Origin: an uncultured Gammaproteobacteria bacterium
GTDB taxonomy: Bacteria > Pseudomonadota > Gammaproteobacteria > Arenicellales > Poriferihabitantaceae
Direction of reading: 5' to 3'
NCBI GenBank assembly: GCA_938021685.1
Contig: CALIFM010000088.1
Span: 1 to 13,897 of the forward strand
DNA length: 13,897 nucleotides
How positions within the stretch are numbered: position 1 is the stretch's first letter; each line of letters starts with the position of its first letter. Below are positions 1 to 5,666 of this stretch, in pieces. The position numbers and the translations under genes were made by a program. The notes beneath the pieces were generated by a model that saw only the letters and a list, made by a program, of their open reading frames with translations, made no database searches and had not been told where the DNA came from.

Positions 1-249
1 TTGCTGATTAGCACAATTGGTCGGCAGGTTGGCCCGTCTTAATTTGAAATGACTTTTGATGCAGCTTATCTAAGTTTAACTGGCTGCCTTACTGATGCTT
101 TCAAATAACAAAATGATTAGAGATTATGCTTCAAAGTATCAATGGGGTTCCACGTCGCTTACTGATGGCAGAATTGGCCATAATGTGATTTATTTATCTT
201 GCTGGGTGAAACTGCCTGAGGCTTCAATGTAGGTATTTATATTTGAATT

Positions 250-861
250 ATGAATAATATGACAATGGCTCAAAGGCTATACCGATTACTATTTTTGCTT
301 CTGTTAAGCATAATAATTACTGCTTGCTTTGGGCCTGTAAAATTTGCACACCTTAAAGCGGCGCAGCAGTTTGGTGGAGTATTCAGTAATTCTGGAAAGA
401 GTTTATCAACTGTTGATAGTGGGGCTTCGGGTGGGCAAGCAAACGCAATGCAGATATACCTAAGTGGTTTGTTATGGCCCGATGTTGCGCTTAATCATGC
501 GCAGATCGACCGCATTGAGGTGCAAAGTGAAACACCAGGCAATTTGCGAGTGGTGGCGTTGCAGGGCACGCAAGAAGTTTATGCCAGTAATTTTTTAGAA
601 GGGCGACACTTCGTGTTTAATGACAATTATTTAAAACTTATACAAGCGAGACAGACATCTGGGTACAGTGGTCGTATTTTAGGCTTTATGGGCGGTCAGC
701 CATTGTTAGGGATGGCACCTGATGGAGTGCGTTTAGGGCTCGATGGTGCTGGTGATGTGCGCTTGGCCAGTGTTGCTAGCATGGCCCACATGGGACTGAT
801 GTTGCTTCCGGTGGCCGCGGGTGACAGTGTGCAAGTAGTATTTGTACGCTTATCTGAGTGA
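250..861 (+). CDS. Putative outer-membrane lipoprotein of unknown function
   Basis: A 203-residue protein that I do not recognise as a known family. The N-terminus has a short basic region (Arg9, Arg12), a hydrophobic stretch at about residues 13-23 and a lipobox I-T-A-C with the acceptor Cys at 26, so it should be lipidated and cut by signal peptidase II. The residue after Cys is Phe, not Asp, which favours sorting to the outer membrane. The mature part is about 178 residues, rich in Gly, Leu, Val and Ala, with no other Cys and no obvious catalytic motif. The C-terminal third is Gly/Met/Leu rich. There are three closely spaced ATGs (codons 1, 4 and 6) and no strong ribosome binding site, so the exact start is uncertain; any of them keeps the lipoprotein signal. 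It is transcribed alone, and the next gene on this strand has its own promoter about 60 bases after its stop. Confidence 0.72.
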   Translation: MNNMTMAQRLYRLLFLLLLSIIITACFGPVKFAHLKAAQQFGGVFSNSGKSLSTVDSGASGGQANAMQIYLSGLLWPDVALNHAQIDRIEVQSETPGNLRVVALQGTQEVYASNFLEGRHFVFNDNYLKLIQARQTSGYSGRILGFMGGQPLLGMAPDGVRLGLDGAGDVRLASVASMAHMGLMLLPVAAGDSVQVVFVRLSE

Positions 862-922
862 TAATCAGCTACATAACTATAGTGTAGAAAATTGATCGCT
901 GACACAAGAATTTCAGTGGTCT

Positions 923-950
923 TTGTTAAGTTAAAACCAAATAATATAAT
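923..950 (+). promoter_or_regulatory. Predicted sigma70 promoter for the first Tat-leader gene
   Basis: A perfect -10 hexamer TATAAT lies at 945-950, 16 bases after TTGTTA at 923-928, which matches the -35 consensus at four of six positions. The ATG at 973 is 22 bases beyond the -10 box, implying a very short untranslated leader. The surrounding sequence is strongly AT-rich. No clear Shine-Dalgarno sequence precedes the ATG. This is a motif match only. Confidence 0.5.
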
Positions 951-972
951 TTATTAAAAAATATTCATTCGT

Positions 973-1448
973 ATGAAAAAAACAATAGTGTATTCACTAA
1001 CGGCCCAGTCGAGCGTACTGGGCATGGACAAGGTCGGCGTAAGTTACTTAAAGATGTGGTATGGTCAGCCCCATTAGTGCTATCTTTGAGTTTGCCACGG
1101 CATGCACAGACGACAGTTGCAGCTACGACCACGGCTAAATCTCTGAGCGAGGGAGTGCGCTCTAATGAAGAATTTTTTGTTGAACAGTGTGTTTTAACGC
1201 CTGTTTGCAGTTATAGCGCGGGTGCTGGGCATACAAACACTAATGATGTTAGTATTACTATCACTGATATGACTGTGGCTGACTCTGCGGTATGGCAAGT
1301 TTCTGGCGTAGTTCCTTTTACGGTTGCGGCGGGAGCAGACTTTGTGGTTGGAACAGAGCTTATTGTTCCTGTTCCACCTGGTGAAAATCCAGGCGGTGAC
1401 CGCACTGTCACGGTGACGCTAAGCGATGGTAGTACCTTTGTTTGCTGA
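973..1448 (+). pseudogene. Small Tat-exported protein, frameshifted in an A7 tract (Tat paralogue 1)
   Basis: The main frame (GTG at 1056 to the stop at 1446-1448) encodes VWSAPLVLSLSLPRHAQ followed by a mature part of about 110 residues. Reading that frame upstream gives GRRKLLKDV directly before it, which completes a twin-arginine signal (RR, hydrophobic core, H-A-Q end). No ATG, GTG or TTG occurs in this frame before the RR. An ATG at 973 followed by seven A residues (976-982) would join the frame if one A were added, giving MKKNNSVF and on to RR. The locus therefore looks like a Tat-exported protein disabled, or switched off, by a homopolymer slip. The mature part has three Cys (in EQC, TPVC and the terminal FVC) and an alternating beta-like pattern (VSITIT, PFTVAAG, TVTVTLSDG) reminiscent of Ig-like domains; that resemblance is inference. 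Function unknown. A promoter lies just upstream and a terminator just downstream. A sequencing error in the A tract is the simplest alternative to real disruption. Confidence 0.6.
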
Positions 1449-1472
1449 TCGCATTGCTACAGCTATCAAGCT

Positions 1473-1495
1473 GCCGCTTTTTTAAGCGGCTTTTT
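1473..1495 (+). terminator. Rho-independent terminator after Tat paralogue 1
   Basis: A seven-base-pair stem GCCGCTT/AAGCGGC with a TTTT loop (1473-1490) is followed by five T residues (1491-1495). It lies 25 bases after the stop codon of the plus-strand gene ending at 1448. On the minus strand the hairpin lacks a trailing T run, so it should act mainly on plus-strand transcripts. Confidence 0.8.
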
Positions 1496-1539
1496 AGCTG
1501 ATGGAATGGCTATAGCCTTTGCTTAAGCCGATTATGTGC

Positions 1540-1915
1540 TTAGCAAGTTAGTTTTGGTGATCCCGCTTTGACAGGTTTGATTATTTGGTTATCAGGTGTG
1601 CAAAGCTTGATTTGATCTATAAAAACTGTGGCGGAGACGGTGGTATTAGTGATTTGCGCGCTTACATTAGTGTGGGCAATGCCGTTGATGAAATCATCTG
1701 CAACTGCGCAGGCATTTGCTAATGCGGCCAGTGAGCAGTTCAGTTTTGGCCTTTGCATCATGCGACCAGAAAGTGCTGAATATCATGGGAATGGCAGAAG
1801 CCGCAAGGGGCGCGGCGGTTAGGTTTTTAAGCAGTTTGCGGCGTATCTAAGCTTTTTTAAGTTGGGTGCTGTGGTGAGGCGTATGGCTTACGTGCATTAA
1901 GCGCTTTGAATCCAT
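1540..1915 (-). pseudogene. Decayed Tat-leader protein gene (Tat paralogue 4), nonsense and frameshift
   Basis: Reading the minus strand from an ATG at 1915-1913 gives 22 codons, then an in-frame TAG (1849-1847), then IRRKLLKNLTAAPLAASAIP, a hydrophobic stretch, and a possible AKA cleavage site. The RR codons are at 1843-1838. This frame closes soon after. A neighbouring frame, open from 1761 to the TAA at 1542-1540, continues as a Thr/Ala/Ile-rich 73-residue segment with four Cys, ending in K-L-T-C. Joined by one frameshift near 1745-1775, the pieces make a protein of roughly 120 residues with a twin-arginine leader and a C-terminal Cys, the same layout as the other small Tat proteins here. 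The leader core (TAAPLAASAIP) differs from the WSAP type, so it is a more distant relative or an unrelated Tat substrate. The nonsense codon before the RR and the frame break argue for a pseudogene. Nothing else is visible in 1500-1986. Confidence 0.45.
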
Positions 1916-1986
1916 TTATAACGTTTGGCAACAAAATAGCGCAAACCTTGAATGCTGTAAAGTTTGTTACAGGGAGCGTGCTTAAC

Positions 1987-2856
1987 CTAGGTAAGTGGCA
2001 GGTCGTAATGGTCTAAAGCGTCGTTTAGTAGGCTGTATTGCGCGCGCGCTTGCTCGATAACTTGGGATTGTACTTGTAGAATTTGAAACTGTGCATCATG
2101 TTCGGCAAAGTGAGTTACGGGGTGCTTTGTATCCGTCCATGGTGGGCAAAACAAAGAAGCGCCAAATTGCTTTCCAGCACGGTTTAGGCTAAGTAAATAA
2201 GTTTGATTTTCCAGAGCGCGAGTGACCACAAATTGATGCCAGCTATCGAACGAAGCGTCGCGTGCATAAGCCCCGCAATGCAGTAGCAATTGAGCGCCGT
2301 GGTGCTGGGTGAGGCGGCGGCATAGCTCGGGAAAGCGAATGTCGTAGCAGATGATAGGCGCGATGGTGATGCCTTTAAGGTTAAATATACATAGCTGCTG
2401 ACCACGGCTAAAATAATCTTTTTCAGAGCTGGCGCCGAAATGGGCTAGATGTAACTTATGATAGTGGCCGATGAGTTTGCCATCTGCATCAATAACAGCC
2501 TGGCAGATGGTGTAGGGATGTGCGCCGTAATGTGGCTCATCTGGCTGTAATGCGCAGGCAAAACCAAACACCACTGCCACTTTGTGCTGTTGGGCAAGTT
2601 TGCTAAAGCACTGGAAGGAGGGTCCATTAAGTGGCTCGGCCATGGTGGCTAATTGCTCAAATGTGGCGGCAGCATAATCTAGGCTAGAGAGCTCTGGTAG
2701 AACGACTATATCTATTGGTTGATCGGCTGTGTTAGTGTTGTTCAGTTGTGCTGTGATTAATGATGCTGTGGATTGTAAGTGTAAATCACGCTGCGTCGAT
2801 GTCGTCATCGCCGGAATGTTGATTTGGCATGCAAGAAGGTTAAGAGAATTAGTCAT
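1987..2856 (-). CDS. Carbon-nitrogen hydrolase (nitrilase superfamily)
   Basis: A 289-residue protein with the Glu-Lys-Cys catalytic triad of the nitrilase superfamily: Glu55 in VVLPELSS, Lys134 in HYHKLHL and Cys170 in PIICYDIRFPELCR. These enzymes hydrolyse non-peptide C-N bonds of amides, nitriles or carbamoyl compounds through a Cys thioester intermediate. No signal peptide is present, so it should be cytoplasmic. The length and the CYDxRFPE signature resemble the amidase branches that include omega-amidase and deaminated-glutathione amidase; the substrate cannot be set from sequence. It lies 82 bases downstream of the Nudix hydrolase gene on the same strand, so the two may share a transcript. 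A housecleaning amidase beside a housecleaning Nudix enzyme would make sense, but that is inference. The stop at 1987 is followed on this strand by a decayed Tat-leader gene. Confidence 0.9.
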   Translation of the reverse strand: MTNSLNLLACQINIPAMTTSTQRDLHLQSTASLITAQLNNTNTADQPIDIVVLPELSSLDYAAATFEQLATMAEPLNGPSFQCFSKLAQQHKVAVVFGFACALQPDEPHYGAHPYTICQAVIDADGKLIGHYHKLHLAHFGASSEKDYFSRGQQLCIFNLKGITIAPIICYDIRFPELCRRLTQHHGAQLLLHCGAYARDASFDSWHQFVVTRALENQTYLLSLNRAGKQFGASLFCPPWTDTKHPVTHFAEHDAQFQILQVQSQVIEQARAQYSLLNDALDHYDLPLT

Positions 2857-2938
2857 TAAACTGATTTAGTCCGTTACTTCATGAAGCCATGCAAGAATTG
2901 GGCAGACGCTAACTTGTAGATGCGAATTAAGTCAGCAC

Positions 2939-3409
2939 TTAACGTCGAGGCACATACGCTAAATTGGTATGCCAAAAATCCACCACATAATTAACCCGTG
3001 GGCGCAGTAACTCGCGGTACTGCGGAATATCACTTAAATGCACCCAACGACATTCGATAATACCTTCTTCCACTTGTGGGTTAGTGTCGTCGTCATCGCC
3101 ATCATACTCCATCAAAAACCAGTGAGTTTTTTTAAGATATTTAGTGTTTTGGTGGCGCGTGGTGTGCCAAGTGCTGACTAATTTCCCAGTAACAGTTAGC
3201 TTGTCTAGGCTTAGTCCGGTCTCTTCGTGTACTTCACGTAGTGCGCACTGCTGCGCTGTTTGGTCAGGTTCTAGGCGGCCTTTAGGCATGTCCCATTTGC
3301 CTCGCTTAAACATCAGTAAAATATGATGGTAATGGTTGCGAACTAAGCCGCCAGCTGATTCGATTACTGGCAGGCCAATGGTATCTTCTAGTGTGAGTGA
3401 CTGTGGCAT
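2939..3409 (-). CDS. Nudix hydrolase
   Basis: A 156-residue protein with a Nudix box at residues 44-66: Gly44, five residues, Gln50, seven residues, then R-E-V-H-E-E-T-G-L (58-66). It hydrolyses a nucleoside diphosphate linked to some other group, using divalent metal held by the REVHEE glutamates. The box follows the typical KWDMPKGRLEP approach. The glutamate expected at position 50 of the consensus is Gln here, while the metal-binding glutamates 59, 62 and 63 are intact, so activity is plausible. An AAGG sequence lies eight bases before the ATG on the minus strand, supporting the start at 3409. No signal peptide, so cytoplasmic. It is followed by the nitrilase-family gene on the same strand and is separated from the upstream Tat protein gene by a strong terminator. 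Substrate unknown. Confidence 0.92.
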   Translation of the reverse strand: MPQSLTLEDTIGLPVIESAGGLVRNHYHHILLMFKRGKWDMPKGRLEPDQTAQQCALREVHEETGLSLDKLTVTGKLVSTWHTTRHQNTKYLKKTHWFLMEYDGDDDDTNPQVEEGIIECRWVHLSDIPQYRELLRPRVNYVVDFWHTNLAYVPRR

Positions 3410-3486
3410 TGTGAAGCCTTGGATACTTATAGTGGCGTTCGATTATAAGATGAATGGATTGATTCTGCTTGCTGGTTATTTAAGGC

Positions 3487-3515
3487 AAAAAAACAGCGGG
3501 CTTCGCCCGCTGTTT
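3487..3515 (-). terminator. Strong Rho-independent terminator after the intact Tat protein gene
   Basis: Perfect 11-base arms AAACAGCGGGC (3491-3501) and GCCCGCTGTTT (3505-3515) with a TTC loop. Reading the minus strand, the hairpin ends in a run of seven T (complement of the A run 3487-3493). It lies about 100 bases after the stop of the minus-strand Tat protein gene (3618) and before the Nudix gene start (3409), so it should insulate the Nudix gene from the Tat gene. Confidence 0.88.
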
Positions 3516-3617
3516 GATTTAAAAAGGCGGTAAGTCGCCCTAGCCAATTGGTTTATAATGGCCCATTAAAATAGCTGTTGGCATGCAGTTGCCGCATCAT
3601 CATCGGCGTGAGCAGCA

Positions 3618-4097
3618 TCAAACTTGAGGTGGGCAGTCTTCCGCAGGTGTGGCGCACGGAGCAGCAGGAATTGAGGTGAAAAGCGAACCTGGGGTCATGC
3701 CACCTAAATCTAGAATAGCTTCATTCTCATCCACTGAGAGTAGAGTAGCGTCAACTGGTGTAAATTCTTCACTAGTACAGCTGGTGTTTAGAGTCACAGG
3801 ACTACCCACTGCGGCAGGTTCGCCTGTGAATACAACTCTATAAATATCAATAATGCCTTCACTATAAGTGAGCGTGTACATGTCATCAATCACTTCTATG
3901 CAAACAGTATAGGTAAGTCCTTCGACACCATCCTCTAAAAAATAAGTAGTGGTTACTTCTGTTGCTTTTGTTGCTTGTGCGTGTTTCGGCAAACTTATTG
4001 CTAATACTACAGGTGCGCTCCATGCTGCACCTTTTAACAGGTTGCGGCGGCTTGATTCGGGTTGCTGTTGGGTCATTTGATTTTTGTTCATAGTCAT
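3618..4097 (-). CDS. Small secreted protein with intact twin-arginine signal (Tat paralogue 2)
   Basis: A 159-residue protein of unknown function with a complete twin-arginine signal: S-R-R-N-L-L-K at residues 16-22, a hydrophobic core AAWSAPVVLAISLP at about 24-37, and an A-Q-A cleavage site at 40-42. It should be exported folded to the periplasm or outside. The mature part of about 117 residues is acidic, with Cys at 66, 107, 148 and 155, the last two in a Pro/Ala-rich tail; a pair of disulphides is possible. No catalytic motif is recognisable. A second ATG at codon 3 (4091) gives MNKNQM, which matches the MKKN and MKNT starts inferred for the paralogues, so the true start may be there; neither has a strong ribosome binding site. 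It is the only undamaged member of a group whose leaders are alike but whose mature parts share little beyond Cys and Thr/Val richness. A strong terminator follows. The PqqD-like gene diverges from it across a 368-base AT-rich gap. Confidence 0.8.
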   Translation of the reverse strand: MTMNKNQMTQQQPESSRRNLLKGAAWSAPVVLAISLPKHAQATKATEVTTTYFLEDGVEGLTYTVCIEVIDDMYTLTYSEGIIDIYRVVFTGEPAAVGSPVTLNTSCTSEEFTPVDATLLSVDENEAILDLGGMTPGSLFTSIPAAPCATPAEDCPPQV

Positions 4098-4465
4098 CTT
4101 TGTTTTTCTCGATTTCTAAAGTTTTAAAATACAAAACTATATTCAATTTTGCTTATGGCCTATCAAAATTTAGCACTTCAAATTATCTGGCTTCGCGATT
4201 ATACATATAACCAAAATAGTTGTATATATTTAGTATATTCGCTCATTTATCCAAAATAATTCTATTGAGTATTTGGAAATATTTGTATTGTTTTTATTTT
4301 ACAATTAATAACTTAGTTGAGAAGCTTGCTCGGAAGGCTATTTCTATCTACAAGCAGTTGTGGAGTCTTTTATAGTGATTCATGCGTGCTGTAACAAGAA
4401 CAGGTGCTATTTTCTTTATCTGCCGTTTGATTTGCGTTTACATATGCTGGTCCTAATCAACCAAA
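4098..4465. other. AT-rich divergent intergenic region, no gene seen
   Basis: This 368-base stretch separates the minus-strand Tat protein gene from the plus-strand PqqD-like gene and must hold the promoters of both. It is very AT-rich, especially 4195-4320, with several TATAAT-like hexamers on both strands, so no single promoter can be chosen with confidence. I see no ORF with coding character, no RNA gene and no long inverted repeat. Confidence 0.5.
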
Positions 4466-4810
4466 ATGCGTTATAGTCGGCTTTTAGTTCGTGAAATTAA
4501 GTTAAGTTTAAAAACGATGGATGATTTACATCAAAGCTTTGCCCTAGATGCTGTGCCGCAGCAGTGTGATGGTTATGAAGTGCAGAAAATTCCATGTTGC
4601 TGGATATTGAAAGAAATTGATAGTGGTCGCCGCATAAAGCTAAACGACTCAGGCATGATGATTTGGGATTTGTGCGACGGTAAGCAGAGTGTGGGGGAGT
4701 TGATTACTTTTTTAAAAGAGCAATTCCCAGATGCGGCTGATTCAATGGAGAAAGACGTGCAGCGCACGCTGGATGAGTTGGTTGAGGAACGTTTGATTAC
4801 GATGGGTTAG
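4466..4810 (+). CDS. Orphan PqqD-family protein (RiPP recognition element fold)
   Basis: A 114-residue protein whose body follows the PqqD pattern: a beta hairpin region around VQKIPCCWILKEIDSGRRIK (40-58), then L-N-D-S-G-M-M-I-W-D-L-C-D-G (59-72), S-V-G-E-L-I, an acidic helix, and a final DVQRTLDELVEERLI helix (97-111). PqqD proteins are winged-helix peptide chaperones that bind the leader of a ribosomal peptide and present it to a modifying enzyme; related domains occur in many RiPP pathways. An ATG at 4517 (codon 18) would give 97 residues, closer to the usual family length, and is a reasonable alternative start. Three Cys (44, 45, 70) plus Cys34 are unusual for a cytoplasmic protein of this size, but no metal site is obvious. 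No radical-SAM, YcaO, cyclase or transporter gene accompanies it. Its neighbours are the small Tat-leader proteins. A terminator follows directly. Confidence 0.75.
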   Translation: MRYSRLLVREIKLSLKTMDDLHQSFALDAVPQQCDGYEVQKIPCCWILKEIDSGRRIKLNDSGMMIWDLCDGKQSVGELITFLKEQFPDAADSMEKDVQRTLDELVEERLITMG

Positions 4811-4814
4811 GGGC

Positions 4815-4855
4815 AGGCATTCAAGTCAATTGCTTATTTGCCTTGAATGCCTTTT
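4815..4855 (+). terminator. Rho-independent terminator after the PqqD-like gene
   Basis: Perfect 11-base arms AGGCATTCAAG (4815-4825) and CTTGAATGCCT (4842-4852), a 16-base loop, and a T run at 4852-4855. It begins four bases after the PqqD-like stop and lies between two convergent genes. The long loop makes it less typical, but the perfect stem and position support it. The minus-strand side lacks a T run. Confidence 0.7.
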
Positions 4856-4879
4856 GATCGCCTAGGTGCTTTATAAAGC

Positions 4880-5274
4880 TTAGCCTACGCTAACTACTCC
4901 GCAGCACTCGGTAGTAATGCTTAAGCTGGCTGCGTCGGCGGCACATGCTCCTTCATTTTTTTGGTCTGTTGTTCCGATGAACATCGTTTCGCCATCAGCT
5001 AATGTATAAGGTAAACCTGGTAAAGAAGCTACAGTTAAACCTGAACTACTGGTAATTGTAGTCACTGTAACAGGTTCGCCGCTAGTGTTAGTGATGTCAT
5101 AGCTAAACGAGCTAAAATCATCTGTAGAAGTAAAACAATCCTCATTAGTGGAACCACTAAACGATGCACTTGTAACAGAGGCCTGTGCATGTTGCGGTAA
5201 GCTGACTGTTAAAACCACAGGGGCGCTCCATGCAGCAGACATCTATTTGTATTATCTAAATCAGTATTTTTCAT
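4880..5274 (-). pseudogene. Small Tat-leader protein with destroyed signal (Tat paralogue 3)
   Basis: The longest frame (ATG 5242 to the stop at 4880) encodes MSAAWSAPVVLTVSLPQHAQ and a mature part of about 100 residues, but it lacks any basic n-region and has a TAG directly before the ATG. Another frame starts at an ATG at 5274-5272, with a GAG seven bases upstream, and reads MKNTDLDNTNRCLL before running into a stop shortly after. Compared with the intact copy (RRNLLKGAAWSAP), the sequence is explained by a CGT-to-TGT change at the second Arg and loss of about 10 bases between the LL and AWSAP codons. Export by Tat is therefore unlikely. The mature part is Ser/Thr rich with four Cys (NEDC, EGAC, TECC) and a segment GLPYTLADGETMFIG that parallels PFTVAAGADFVVG of paralogue 1, suggesting a shared Ig-like fold (inference). 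Function unknown. If translated at all, the product probably stays cytoplasmic. Confidence 0.6.
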
Positions 5275-5666
5275 TTGGTCTCATTCTTTAATGATTAAAT
5301 TAAGGATATGATTTTTGTTATGCATTTGGTTTTATCATTATATATGCTGATCACCGTCGCGATGCTGCGTGTCACTAATTGATGAGTCAATGTCTATTCT
5401 ATTAGTGTTAAGTTTGAATTAAAGAGCCGCTCAAGTGCTTGGCTGCCTTTGCTTAATCTTAGTAAAACTTAAACCAATATCAACCCAAAAAAGATAATTA
5501 AGTTGAAACAGGTCTAATTTAACTGCATAAAAAACTAAACCAAAACTGCGCACATTTAAGGTAGTGTGCTTTAGCACTATAAATTGCATCATCTTTGCAT
5601 TGCCCCCGTGCCTGCAATTTTGCTATCGTTGCGGTTCAAATTTAATTAGCACGGTTGGTTAAAGCG
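5275..5666. other. Intergenic region upstream of soxB, no gene seen
   Basis: This 392-base region lies between the divergent Tat paralogue 3 and soxB and should hold the control region of the sarcosine oxidase operon. It is AT-rich. Besides a candidate promoter (5503-5531) it contains a small inverted repeat TAGTG..CACTA around 5563-5580 enclosing GTGC-TTTA-GCAC, downstream of that promoter and upstream of soxB, which could be an operator or leader hairpin. No ORF with coding character, no recognisable glycine riboswitch and no RNA gene were seen. Confidence 0.45.
5503..5531 (+). promoter_or_regulatory. Candidate sigma70 promoter of the sox operon
   Basis: TTGAAA (5503-5508, five of six matches to the -35 consensus) is spaced 17 bases from CATAAA (5526-5531, four of six to the -10 consensus). 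Transcription from here would leave an untranslated leader of about 130 bases before soxB. It is a motif match in AT-rich DNA and could be chance. Confidence 0.3.

Noticed and set aside
1..42. Open codons ending in TAA at 40-42, possible tail of an upstream plus-strand gene
   Set aside because: Only 13 codons are visible with no recognisable motif; chance cannot be excluded.
1628..1822. Plus-strand ORF of 64 codons
   Set aside because: It lies opposite the decayed Tat-leader gene, has no ribosome binding site, and its hydrophobic start is explained as the complement of the minus-strand coding remnant.
1954..1971. Hairpin CTGTAA/TTACAG downstream of the nitrilase-family gene
   Set aside because: Short AT-rich stem and no T run on either strand; not credible as a terminator.
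973..5274. Mobile element as the source of the Tat paralogues
   Set aside because: No transposase, terminal inverted repeats or target-site duplications were seen; copies are on both strands with diverged flanks.
5275..5666. Glycine riboswitch upstream of the sox operon
   Set aside because: No tandem aptamer-like conserved core was recognisable; only a short inverted repeat is present.
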